From Vibrio neonatus (GTDB lineage: Bacteria; Pseudomonadota; Gammaproteobacteria; Enterobacterales; Vibrionaceae): DNA of 64,000 nt. This document shows, piece by piece, positions 32,745-41,145 of the stretch. The DNA is taken from NCBI RefSeq assembly GCF_024346975.1, contig NZ_AP024885.1:2418001-2482000 (forward strand). Reading direction: 5' to 3'. The position numbers were made by a program, and so were the translations under genes. The notes below the pieces were generated by a model. It did not search any database. It was given only the letters and a program-made list of their open reading frames with translations, and was not told the origin of the DNA. The first letter of the stretch is position 1. Each line of letters starts with the position of its first letter.

Positions 32745-32951
32745 TTATGAACAAGCTCTGTTACGCTTAATTAGCCAATAAACAATTAATCCAACCACCA
32801 GATAAGGCAGAAAATTAAATGCCGCTCCTAGCAAGCCTACGATCACGCTAAAGGTAAAGACCGCAAGAAATGCCATAAAGAAGCCAAAGAATGTTAAGCC
32901 AACAAAGAAAAATACACCGAAGAACATCACTAGCATCAGTAGCTCAAACAT
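32745..32951 (-). CDS. pspG: phage shock protein G (PspG)
   Basis: A 68-residue inner-membrane protein made of two long hydrophobic segments (about 2-29 and 36-60) and a short basic tail, KRNRACS. MFELLMLVMFFGVFFFVGLT resembles E. coli PspG (MLELLFVIGFF...), and as in E. coli the gene lies next to dusA. The family contributes to the envelope-stress response controlled by PspF. An upstream ATG would add seven residues, but the GGAG ribosome-binding site seven bases before the ATG at 32951 selects the shorter start. A sigma-54 promoter lies 66 bp upstream, and a terminator isolates the gene from dusA. Confidence 0.82.
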   Translation of the reverse strand: MFELLMLVMFFGVFFFVGLTFFGFFMAFLAVFTFSVIVGLLGAAFNFLPYLVVGLIVYWLIKRNRACS

Positions 32952-33016
32952 GGTTACTCTCCAAAAATTCATTTGAGATCAAAAACTTGTTCCAAGATCC
33001 CCTCTAGTTACTATAG

Positions 33017-33033
33017 AGCAAGTACCTTGCCAA
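33017..33033 (-). promoter_or_regulatory. sigma-54 promoter of pspG
   Basis: Minus strand TTGGCAAGGTACTTGCT: the -24 GG and -12 GC are exactly 10 bases apart and flanks match the TTGGCA-N-TTGC consensus. Family knowledge makes PspF the expected activator. Confidence 0.85.
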
Positions 33034-33067
33034 AACAGCGAAAAATATAACCACTTGATAAATAAAC

Positions 33068-33099
33068 AAAAAAAGCCATCACATAACATGATGGCTTTT
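33068..33099 (-). terminator. dusA terminator
   Basis: AAAAGCCATCA / TGATGGCTTTT, 11-bp stem with a 7-base loop and T-run on the minus strand, 45 bp after dusA. Confidence 0.92.
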
Positions 33100-33143
33100 C
33101 TATAAAACGAAACTTGGTAAAAACAACCAGTTATTGGTTAATT

Positions 33144-34157
33144 CTACACACCTAACTCTTTCGGTATTTTAGCCAGTGCAGCTTCAACCACTTCGATACC
33201 CGAACCTGGTTTGTGCGCGTTTTCACTGATATAACGACGCCATTGACGTGCACCCGGCATACTTTGGAACAAACCTAACATATGGCGAGTAATATGCCCC
33301 AAGTACGCACCTTCCGATAGTTGTTGCTCAATATACGGATACATCAACTCAACTACTTCGCTACGTTTGATAATCGGTTTATCTTGACCAAAGATCAGCT
33401 GATCAACCTCAGCCAATAAATATGGGTTTTGGTAGGCTTCACGGCCAATCATCACCCCATCAAGATGCTTTAGGTGCTCTAGTGTTTCATCTAATGTTTT
33501 TACACCACCGTTTACCGCGATATCAAGATGTGGAAAGTCTTTCTTGATCTGATAAGCGCGCGGATAATCCAAAGGTGGGATTTCACGGTTTTCTTTAGGA
33601 CTTAAACCACTCAGCCATGCTTTACGAGCATGGATAGTAAAATGCTCACAACCGCCCTTCTCGTTTACCGTTGATATAAAGTCTGTCAAAAACTCATACG
33701 AGTCTTGCTCATCGATACCAATACGAGTTTTCACTGTCACAGGAATATCAACCACAGACCTCATCTCTGCCACGCAATCTGCCACCAGCTGTGGATCGGC
33801 CATTAGACATGCACCAAAACGACCGTTCTGCACTCGGTCAGAAGGACAACCTACGTTTAAGTTCACTTCATCATAACCACGCTCTTCAGCAAGCTTGGCA
33901 CAATGAGCAAGATCTTTGGCATTAGAACCACCAAGCTGCAATGCAATCGGATGTTCTTGCTCACTAAAACGCAAGAAATCACCTTTACCATGAATAATGG
34001 CACCAGTGGTCACCATCTCGGTATATAACAGAGTGTTCTGCGACAGTAGTCGATGGAAGTAACGACAATGGCGATCTGTCCAATCGAGCATTGGGGCGAC
34101 AGATAAACGAGAGCTTACGTATTTACTTGTAATCATTGAGTTAGTAGTATTTACCAT
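33144..34157 (-). CDS. dusA: tRNA-dihydrouridine(20/20a) synthase DusA
   Basis: Reduces uridines 20 and 20a in the tRNA D-loop using FMN and NADPH. The TIM-barrel FMN domain starts at [15 protein letters not shown] (about residues 18-32). The catalytic cysteine is in [19 protein letters not shown] (family signature), followed by [18 protein letters not shown] and the FMN-phosphate segment AVNGGVKT; a small helical domain ends the protein. Length is normal. Starts are possible at TTG 34172, ATG 34157 and ATG 34136; none has a strong ribosome-binding site, and the 5' end may have been rebuilt when an island integrated here. An integrase remnant lies directly upstream on the other strand. The 5' end of dusA is a known integration site. 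Confidence 0.93.
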   Translation of the reverse strand: MVNTTNSMITSKYVSSRLSVAPMLDWTDRHCRYFHRLLSQNTLLYTEMVTTGAIIHGKGDFLRFSEQEHPIALQLGGSNAKDLAHCAKLAEERGYDEVNLNVGCPSDRVQNGRFGACLMADPQLVADCVAEMRSVVDIPVTVKTRIGIDEQDSYEFLTDFISTVNEKGGCEHFTIHARKAWLSGLSPKENREIPPLDYPRAYQIKKDFPHLDIAVNGGVKTLDETLEHLKHLDGVMIGREAYQNPYLLAEVDQLIFGQDKPIIKRSEVVELMYPYIEQQLSEGAYLGHITRHMLGLFQSMPGARQWRRYISENAHKPGSGIEVVEAALAKIPKELGV

Positions 34158-34244
34158 TGATTCTATTACCAATTCGTTTTACTTCGGTTTACCTTAAAAT
34201 ACCCTCAATACTTGTTATAGATCTCCTTAACAAAAGGGGATGAT

Positions 34245-34424
34245 ATGACATATTTTAATATAGAGCATAGAACACTAGCTAGTGACGAACTGCGCTATAA
34301 GGCAACCGTGTTCATTAAGAAAGATGGATGCATAGTACACCCTGAAAGCAAGACGTTCAAAAAGAAAACATTAGCTAACAGCTATGGTAAAAGTGTACCA
34401 ACGATATTAACGCAAATGATCTAA
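34245..34424 (+). pseudogene. remnant of a tyrosine integrase N-terminus
   Basis: A 59-codon reading frame with a GGGG-rich ribosome-binding site. ELRYKATVFIKKDGCIVHPE followed by SKTFKKKTLA reads as the N-terminal arm-binding region of phage-type tyrosine recombinases, whose usual form is Y-x-A-x-[IV]-R-[IVL]-K-K-x-G-x-[IV]-x-[HQ]-x-S-[RK]-T-F. The frame then degenerates and stops; no catalytic domain (R..HxxR..Y) follows in the next 640 bases in any frame. It starts 87 bp from the dusA start and points away from it, the arrangement reported for integrases that target dusA. It therefore looks like the scar of a decayed genomic island. The short length makes the family call moderate, not certain. 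Confidence 0.55.
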
Positions 34425-35067
34425 ATCCCCCTAAATCATACGGAATTAGACCTATCATAGTTTTATATATGAATGACAAATACTTATTTGGTCGTTATGG
34501 ACATAAAAAAGTGCTATTGCATTCAATTATTGAGAGACTGCGAAATATTAAAAGTTAAATGTGAACAACTAAGAATAAGCAAACTGATACAGTATCGTAG
34601 AACCCGTAAATCATCTAAAGTAACATCTCTCACGATAAGTTACCGAAAAACAGCAATAAAAAGAAAGTCCTGTTTTTACATTCATGCTGATCCCAAATAT
34701 TTGAAGATACATTCAGTATTTTAAAAGGTAGCGATAGGAAGCTAACTGTATGACCATCTACAGTTAAATTCGACACTCTTAGGAATGCCCCCTTAAAACG
34801 CAATATCATACCAACTGAATAAATACCTTGAAATTAAGCATATTAAACCATATCAGAACTAGTGAAGATAGTAATTTGCTATCGGAAAACTCCCCCTAGA
34901 ACACAAAGCGTATTGGCTCGTAACAGAAAACCTCCTTGTAAAAAGTACCATAATGTAACGATAGTCCCTTAATGAGAGTAAGCTACACTGATGACAGGAC
35001 GTATAAACCTTAATACACTATGGACTTTATATACGCTACAGTTTCTTCCTAAACAACACGATAAATA
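34425..35067. other. AT-rich stretch without a convincing gene
   Basis: 643 bases between the integrase remnant and the kinase gene. An 83-codon frame at 34473-34724 and a 29-codon frame at about 34469 are present, but they resemble nothing I know and have no clear ribosome-binding site. No integrase catalytic motif, tRNA or terminator was found. It contains one perfect inverted repeat (34743-34766). Confidence 0.6.
34743..34766. repeat. perfect inverted repeat TAACTGTA-N8-TACAGTTA
   Basis: 8-bp arms with an 8-bp centre, 300 bp upstream of the kinase gene in the accessory region. It has operator-like symmetry and no T-tract. Function unknown. Confidence 0.6.
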
Positions 35068-36006
35068 ATGAAAACTATAAATGTCAAAGATTGGGCTCAA
35101 GATGAACACTCCGGAATATTTCCAATCGGGGCTCGTGATAAACAAATGTTATGGGCTCCAGAAAAATCCCAAAAACCAATAAAATCAGGTACTCCATACC
35201 TATTCAAGGAATCTATAAGATCCTATCCAGACCAATTTTGGGCAGAAATAGTCGCATACATAGTTGGAAAACATCTAAAAGTAGATGTTCCTGTAGCTTT
35301 GCCCGCTATAACAAAAATAGATGAAGAAATCGTTCCTGGTGTTTTGATTGAATGGATGTATCAACCTGACAATGGTAATAAATCAGATGAAGTCGAGAAA
35401 CTTATACATGCAGGTGATTATTTCAAACAAATCTTCCCAGAATTTGACACAAAGTCAGGTAAGCACCACAACCTTAATGACACAATACTTTTACTTAAGA
35501 TATTTGCACAGCATAAGGTAATCGCTCCTGACTATTGGAATTGGCTTTCTGACATGGCTTTATTTGATGCCTTAATAGGCAATACAGATAGACACCAAGA
35601 GAATTGGGGGTTCATATTTGATAAAGACGGAGGTCGCTTATCTCCCTTATATGACAATGGTACAGGCTTAGGTCATGAAAGGTTTACAGATAAAATTGCA
35701 ACTTGGAATGATGACACATTTCACCGATACCTTAATAAAGGGCTGCATCATTTAAGAAAAAATCGAGAAAATACACACGACCGTTTCATACTTTTTGAGC
35801 TTGTTGCTTTCATCGCTGGCAATAAAGAATTAGAAAAAAGAATGTTAAATGCATTAACTACAATTGATTTAAAGTGTATGCTCACAGAAATAGAAGAATT
35901 AACTCAAGTAGATAATCCTACACCATTTACTGCTGAGCGATTTGCTTGGATAAAACGAATAATAACAACAAGATATGACATTTTGAGAGATATTTTAGAA
36001 TCATGA
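35068..36006 (+). CDS. HipA-like serine/threonine kinase domain protein
   Basis: The 312 residues resemble the kinase core of HipA toxins and their PI-kinase-like relatives. Visible elements are a glycine-containing loop PIGARDKQML (19-28), a candidate ATP-binding lysine in YLFKES (Lys47), a helix-C-type acid in FWAEIVAYIVGK (Glu60), the catalytic loop GNTDRHQEN (171-179, Asp174 and Asn179) and the metal-binding motif LSPLYDNG (Asp196). All catalytic residues appear intact. Full-length HipA is about 440 residues; the N-terminal HipA subdomain is missing here and a similar fold may be encoded by the next gene, which overlaps by 4 bases (ATGA). No HipB-type helix-turn-helix gene is adjacent. 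Substrate unknown; HipA relatives phosphorylate translation proteins such as GltX. Low GC and location beside the integrase scar suggest transfer. Confidence 0.72.
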   Translation: MKTINVKDWAQDEHSGIFPIGARDKQMLWAPEKSQKPIKSGTPYLFKESIRSYPDQFWAEIVAYIVGKHLKVDVPVALPAITKIDEEIVPGVLIEWMYQPDNGNKSDEVEKLIHAGDYFKQIFPEFDTKSGKHHNLNDTILLLKIFAQHKVIAPDYWNWLSDMALFDALIGNTDRHQENWGFIFDKDGGRLSPLYDNGTGLGHERFTDKIATWNDDTFHRYLNKGLHHLRKNRENTHDRFILFELVAFIAGNKELEKRMLNALTTIDLKCMLTEIEELTQVDNPTPFTAERFAWIKRIITTRYDILRDILES

Positions 36007-36701
36007 CAACTATTAATAACTTTATTGATATCAATACACTTTTTTTAACTTGGCAATCGGACAACGAAAGAAATCACCGATACTTTGTTGGTGTGATAAA
36101 TAAAATTACATATGATTCATACTCTTTTACATACTTGGTCAATACCTCTGATTATGATAAAGCTATATCTCTAGGGTTTAAAGGTTACCCAGCTTTTAAG
36201 CTCTCAAATGACATATTCACCAATGAAGTACTGGAAAGCTTTAGAAAAAGATTACCACCAAAATCACGAAGAGATTTTTCTAAGTATTTACAGCAGCATA
36301 ATTTGCCGACCGATTTTTCTGGTGATGATTTCCAATTGATTAGCCATACAGGCATTCAGCTACCTAGCGACGGTTTTGACTTGGTTCCAGACTTATCAGA
36401 AGCAGAAGTACCATTTGATTATGTAACTGAATTGGCGGGTACTCGATATTATAAAACATACGACGAAGTCGCTGAAATCGATCTCGGTTCAAATGTTACA
36501 TTAATTCGTGAAGACTGTAACAAGAAAGACCCTCAAGCCATTTGTGTCGAATATAGAGGTAAGAAAATAGGGTATATTAACCGTTTACTCTGCCCTACTC
36601 TGCGCACGCTAATGATCGATAAAAGTATCACATGTGCAATCGTGAAAAAGTCAGGCACTGAAGATAGACCGTTACTTTATGTACTAATTTCCGCTAGATG
36701 A
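36003..36701 (+). CDS. HIRAN-domain protein with a HipA N-terminus-like region
   Basis: The 232 residues have two parts. Residues about 142-230 form a HIRAN domain (ELAGTRYYKTYDEVAEIDLG, then NVTLIREDCNKKDPQAICVEY and GKKIGYINR), a fold that in eukaryotes binds DNA ends and in bacteria often accompanies nucleases or helicases. Residues about 14-125 (RYFVGVINK, SFTYLVNTSDYDKAISLGF, SFRKRLPPKSRRDFSKYL) have the spacing of the HipA N-terminal subdomain, the part that is a separate protein (HipS) in HipBST systems; this is a weaker inference. The start overlaps the kinase stop by four bases, so the two are translationally coupled. A possible reading is a regulatory or sensing partner of the kinase. 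No other enzyme motif is seen. Confidence 0.68.
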   Translation: MTTINNFIDINTLFLTWQSDNERNHRYFVGVINKITYDSYSFTYLVNTSDYDKAISLGFKGYPAFKLSNDIFTNEVLESFRKRLPPKSRRDFSKYLQQHNLPTDFSGDDFQLISHTGIQLPSDGFDLVPDLSEAEVPFDYVTELAGTRYYKTYDEVAEIDLGSNVTLIREDCNKKDPQAICVEYRGKKIGYINRLLCPTLRTLMIDKSITCAIVKKSGTEDRPLLYVLISAR

Positions 36702-36769
36702 AAAAAGCCGTGCTAAACATGCGGTTTGGTTGAACCGCCATCAATAATAGTCTTTATCTATATACAACA

Positions 36770-36800
36770 AAGCCCACCTCGATATGCTCTCAGTGGGCTT
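36770..36800 (-). terminator. probable metQ terminator
   Basis: AAGCCCAC, a 15-base loop, GTGGGCTT, then TTGTTG on the minus strand. The stem is good, the T-tract interrupted. A second small hairpin (GCGGTT / AACCGC, 36721-36738) lies just after the HIRAN gene without a T-run. Confidence 0.55.
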
Positions 36801-36834
36801 AAATCTTGTTGTTCTATATTGTTGCTAATACAGG

Positions 36835-37638
36835 TTAGAACGCTGGTTCTATCGTACCTTTGAAGGTTTTCGCTAAGAAATCACGAGTGGCTTGTGATTG
36901 GAAGATTTTCACTACTTTCTGATAGGTAGGATTGTCTTTTTGATCTTCGCGAGCGGCGATAACCATAACCGCAAGTGGTGCATCTTTGGCTTCTAAATAG
37001 ATGCCTTGTTTTTTAGGGTCTAAGCCTGAAGACATCACGTAGTTCATGGTGATAGCGGCGGCATCTACATCATCTAAAGAGCGAGGCAGTTGCGCGGCGT
37101 CCACTTCAACAAACTCTAGCTGTTTAGGGTTGTCGATAATATCTTTTAATGTGGCTTTAGAGCCTACTCCCGGTTTTAATGTAATTAGCTTTGCGTCAGC
37201 AAATAATAGTAAACCACGACCGCCATTGGTTGGATCGTTTGGAATCGCAACGCGGGCTTTATTTGGCAGATCTTCAATAGAGGTAAATTTGTTGGAGTAG
37301 ATACCCATGCGCATCAGTATTGAGCGGCCAATAGATACAAGATGAGAATCATGCCCTTGGTTGTAATTGTCTAAGAAAGGTTGGTGCTGGTAGCTGTTTA
37401 AATCAATACTGCCATCGTCGAGTGCGGCATTTGGCGTCACATAATCAGAGAATTGTACTACTTCTATATTGATGCCTTGCTTGGCAGCTTCTTTGGCTAC
37501 GGCTTCAACCACTTGAGCGTGCGGCCCAACGGTTGCGCCAATTTTGATGGTTTTTGCTTCTTCTTTACCACACGCTATTAGCCCTAAAGCCAATGCTGAG
37601 ATAAATGCCAAACTCACTACTCGTTTAAAACCTTTCAT
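36835..37638 (-). CDS. metQ: methionine-binding lipoprotein MetQ (NlpA family), solitary
   Basis: Substrate-binding lipoprotein of a MetNIQ-type ABC importer. The ATG at 37638 is chosen because a GGAG ribosome-binding site precedes it and it gives a proper lipoprotein signal, MKGFKRVVSLAFISALALG, with lipobox LIAC; the upstream ATG adds 12 unlikely residues. The mature part has the family's opening IKIGATVGPHAQVVEAVA and the ligand-site run DLNSYQHQPFLDNYN; about 267 residues in all, as usual. The permease and ATPase genes are not adjacent, so it must use components encoded elsewhere. Two or three MetJ-like boxes lie just upstream, supporting methionine as the ligand, although other NlpA-family members bind different solutes. 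Confidence 0.88.
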   Translation of the reverse strand: MKGFKRVVSLAFISALALGLIACGKEEAKTIKIGATVGPHAQVVEAVAKEAAKQGINIEVVQFSDYVTPNAALDDGSIDLNSYQHQPFLDNYNQGHDSHLVSIGRSILMRMGIYSNKFTSIEDLPNKARVAIPNDPTNGGRGLLLFADAKLITLKPGVGSKATLKDIIDNPKQLEFVEVDAAQLPRSLDDVDAAAITMNYVMSSGLDPKKQGIYLEAKDAPLAVMVIAAREDQKDNPTYQKVVKIFQSQATRDFLAKTFKGTIEPAF

Positions 37639-37660
37639 TGTTACTCCGTATTTCCATATG

Positions 37661-37684
37661 GGACTTCTAGCCATCTAAAAGGCT
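37661..37684. promoter_or_regulatory. MetJ-like boxes upstream of metQ
   Basis: Three adjoining 8-mers, GGACTTCT (6 of 8), AGCCATCT (6 of 8) and AAAAGGCT (5 of 8) to AGACGTCT, starting 23 bp upstream of the metQ start codon. No perfect box, so weaker than at metA and metH. Confidence 0.6.
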
Positions 37685-37755
37685 ATATTACTCTTTTGGA
37701 TTCGGAATGCAATTAACGACTTACTATTTCCTTAAAAGATAGGCAACAAAAAGGC

Positions 37756-37768
37756 CAGCACTAGGCTG
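37756..37768. repeat. 13-bp target site duplication, left
   Basis: CAGCACTAGGCTG, identical to 39204-39216 on the other side of the IS4-family element. Confidence 0.95.
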
Positions 37769-37769
37769 T

Positions 37770-37802
37770 AATGCCAGTCAGTTAAGCCGACTGGCATTTT
37801 TT
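37770..37802 (+). terminator. inward-facing terminator at the left end of the IS
   Basis: Perfect 10-bp stem AATGCCAGTC / GACTGGCATT followed by six T on the plus strand. It overlaps the left inverted repeat and the transposase stop codon, and would stop transcription entering from the left, antisense to the transposase. Confidence 0.8.
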
Positions 37803-39109
37803 CTATTTGTAGCATATTTCTTTGGTTTCAGTTTCACCCAGCGTGGGTAACGCCTATCTTCCCGTCGTGCGGGCAACATAAACAACGATATTTGTTGAAG
37901 TAACTGTTTGTAATGCTTAGGTAAATTACCTGGGCTAGTCAATGGCAGTGCGGCAAAATATTGAGTGACCGCCATTGCGCTACTTGTAAAACTCAATTGA
38001 TTTGGCCAGATGCTATCTAGTCGCTCTGATGCTTTTGTCATGACCTGTCTTATCAGATTGTAAGCCAACAAAATCCCCCATAGCTCTTGTTTAACCATGT
38101 CTGGACGCTTGCTACGCAATGTATATTCGCTGTCGAGCAGCGTTTGTTTCATTTCCCTATACCCTAGCTCTATTTCCCAGCGGTATCGATAGAGCTCAAC
38201 AATCTCTTCACTTGGAAATCTTAGTCCATCCCGCATTGAGGTAAGCACCTGATATTTTTTACCTTTGATAGTCTTAGACACTAACCTCGCTTCAATGAAT
38301 TCCGGAAGTTCGTCAAACTTTTTCCTTGCCTGAGGCGTTGTTTTAATTGCCACAATAGCGTCATTTCTGTTGTATCTATGAACAACTTCGCATTGAAAGT
38401 CTTTCCTAACAGGAAGCATCCAATGCCTTTCTTGCCCTGTTTTATTCCATTTATGAAGCAGCCCTGTAGAGTAGTACCCTTTATCGAAAATTGTCAGGGA
38501 GTGATCTGGAGTTTGCTCAATAAGCTCTTCCGCAAGGCGCATTTCATTGGTGCGATAGTCTGAAAAAGTACTATCAACTAATTGATGGCTTGTCAGTTCC
38601 ATCAAGCAAACCATTCGGATCTTAGGGTAGATATTTTCTACTCCACCATTACGTTGGGCTTTAAACTCTTGATGATTTTCGGGAGTATCTGTCGTTCTCC
38701 AAACAACGCCGTCAACGGCAAGCAAATTTAATCCACACCATTTTTCAAACCTAGAAGTTTTGTAGCTTTGAGCTGCCATCGTCTTAAATACTTGTTTAAC
38801 CCCTTCTTCGCCAAGCCGCTGCCTTGCTTGAACGACAGCACTTGGAGCAACAAAGCGCTGTTTGTCTGGTAGGACAATATCGAGTTGGTTAGCTATGTCC
38901 CAAACTGATTGCTGACGAAAAAGGCTCATACCAACAACAGACCAAAGCACGGCCTCCAGAGGTAACCGTCGTCTTCGAACCGTTGCTACACCTGCTTTCT
39001 CAAAGCTTTGCTGAATAAGCTCTGGACTAAGAATATCAGAGTATCTATCAAAGTGATGGAAGGTATTACATGACTTAAAGGTAGTGGCTAGTTGGCATTC
39101 TAGAGACAT
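37778..39109 (-). CDS. IS4-family DDE transposase
   Basis: 443 residues, the size of IS4 transposase (442). The DDE catalytic acids sit in [13 protein letters not shown] (about residue 133), [11 protein letters not shown] (about 214) and the YREK signature [15 protein letters not shown] (Y-x2-R-x3-E-x6-K; about 303-317), all intact; an N-terminal DUF-type DNA-binding region typical of IS4 precedes them. It performs hairpin-based cut-and-paste transposition in the family. The stop codon TGA lies inside the left inverted repeat. The start has no good ribosome-binding site: seven T of a terminator hairpin immediately precede the ATG, so expression is probably kept low. Confidence 0.96.
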   Translation of the reverse strand: MSLECQLATTFKSCNTFHHFDRYSDILSPELIQQSFEKAGVATVRRRRLPLEAVLWSVVGMSLFRQQSVWDIANQLDIVLPDKQRFVAPSAVVQARQRLGEEGVKQVFKTMAAQSYKTSRFEKWCGLNLLAVDGVVWRTTDTPENHQEFKAQRNGGVENIYPKIRMVCLMELTSHQLVDSTFSDYRTNEMRLAEELIEQTPDHSLTIFDKGYYSTGLLHKWNKTGQERHWMLPVRKDFQCEVVHRYNRNDAIVAIKTTPQARKKFDELPEFIEARLVSKTIKGKKYQVLTSMRDGLRFPSEEIVELYRYRWEIELGYREMKQTLLDSEYTLRSKRPDMVKQELWGILLAYNLIRQVMTKASERLDSIWPNQLSFTSSAMAVTQYFAALPLTSPGNLPKHYKQLLQQISLFMLPARREDRRYPRWVKLKPKKYATNRKNASRLN

Positions 39110-39112
39110 AAA

Positions 39113-39146
39113 AAAATCCGATATTAGTTTCCTAATATCGGATTTT
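39113..39146 (-). terminator. terminator hairpin directly before the transposase start codon
   Basis: A perfect 15-bp stem (AAAATCCGATATTAG / CTAATATCGGATTTT) with a 4-base loop, then a T-run ending at the ATG at 39109. On the minus strand it would stop or occlude transcripts entering from pgi. A TTGACC-type -35 at about 39165 would place the element's own start within the 5' arm, so its own transcripts would lack the full hairpin. Confidence 0.8.
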
Positions 39147-39203
39147 GAAGCAATTTAAGGATCGGTCAAATGATCTGAAAAATTTCTTAACTGATCGGCA
39201 TTA

Positions 39204-39216
39204 CAGCACTAGGCTG
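39204..39216. repeat. 13-bp target site duplication, right
   Basis: CAGCACTAGGCTG, the right copy. With the flanking ACCTTT it is one half of the split pgi terminator. Confidence 0.95.
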
Positions 39217-39222
39217 ACCTTT
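39204..39222 (-). terminator. pgi terminator, split by the IS
   Basis: Removing the IS and one duplication restores, on the minus strand, AAAGGTCAGC-CTAGT-GCTGGCCTTT followed by T and then GTT: a 10-bp stem with a 5-base loop and T-tract, 42 bp after pgi. The second arm and T-tract now lie at 37748-37759, 1.4 kb away. Confidence 0.85.
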
Positions 39223-39264
39223 ATTTGCGAACCAATGCCCGCTATTTGTTTAATCTTCTAGAAT

Positions 39265-40929
<1,665 letters not shown>

Positions 40930-41060
40930 TTATTTTAATTTTAAGTTCTGCCCAATAAGAGTAACGCTAGTTATCCGCTTATTGAGCTCCCCTGATACCG
41001 ACTTTGATAACGACACAGCAGTGTCATCCCAATAATTCTTTTAATATTTGATTGTTGCTA

Positions 41061-41090
41061 GCTTGGATTTCTTGTCGATAACATCCAAGC
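41061..41090 (-). promoter_or_regulatory. hairpin in the pgi leader
   Basis: 8-bp perfect inverted repeat GCTTGGAT / ATCCAAGC around a 14-base loop, 144 bp before the pgi start; no T-run follows. It would be in the pgi 5' leader if transcription starts near 41107, or could stop alr transcripts. Confidence 0.4.
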
Positions 41091-41113
41091 GTTTCATTCG
41101 ATCGCTTTTTTCG

Positions 41114-41119
41114 ATTATA
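41114..41119 (-). promoter_or_regulatory. possible pgi promoter -10
   Basis: Perfect TATAAT on the minus strand, 27 bp after the alr stop codon, with only a weak ATTAAA or TTAAAT at the -35 spacing. It implies a leader of about 190 bases for pgi. Confidence 0.4.
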
Positions 41120-41145
41120 GAAGAGTTGCCTCGTCATTTAATAGG

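Larger units (their letters stand above)
37769..39203 (-). mobile_element. complete IS4-family insertion sequence, 1435 bp
   Basis: Bounded by 18-bp inverted repeats TAATGCCAGTCAGTTAAG (left, 37769-37786) and TAATGCCGATCAGTTAAG (right, 39186-39203, read on the minus strand), differing at two positions and nearly identical to the ends of IS4. It carries one intact transposase gene and is flanked by perfect 13-bp duplications, so the insertion is recent or at least undecayed. The target is the loop and stem of the pgi terminator. Its right end carries a terminator hairpin before the transposase ATG, and its left end one facing inward. Confidence 0.96.

Noticed and set aside
34473..34724. 83-codon frame in the island
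   Set aside because: No ribosome-binding site, no family resemblance and a composition typical of AT-rich non-coding DNA.
37756..39216. CRISPR-like or phage attachment repeat
   Set aside because: The pair of 13-bp repeats is the target duplication of an IS4-family element; no CRISPR array is present in the window.
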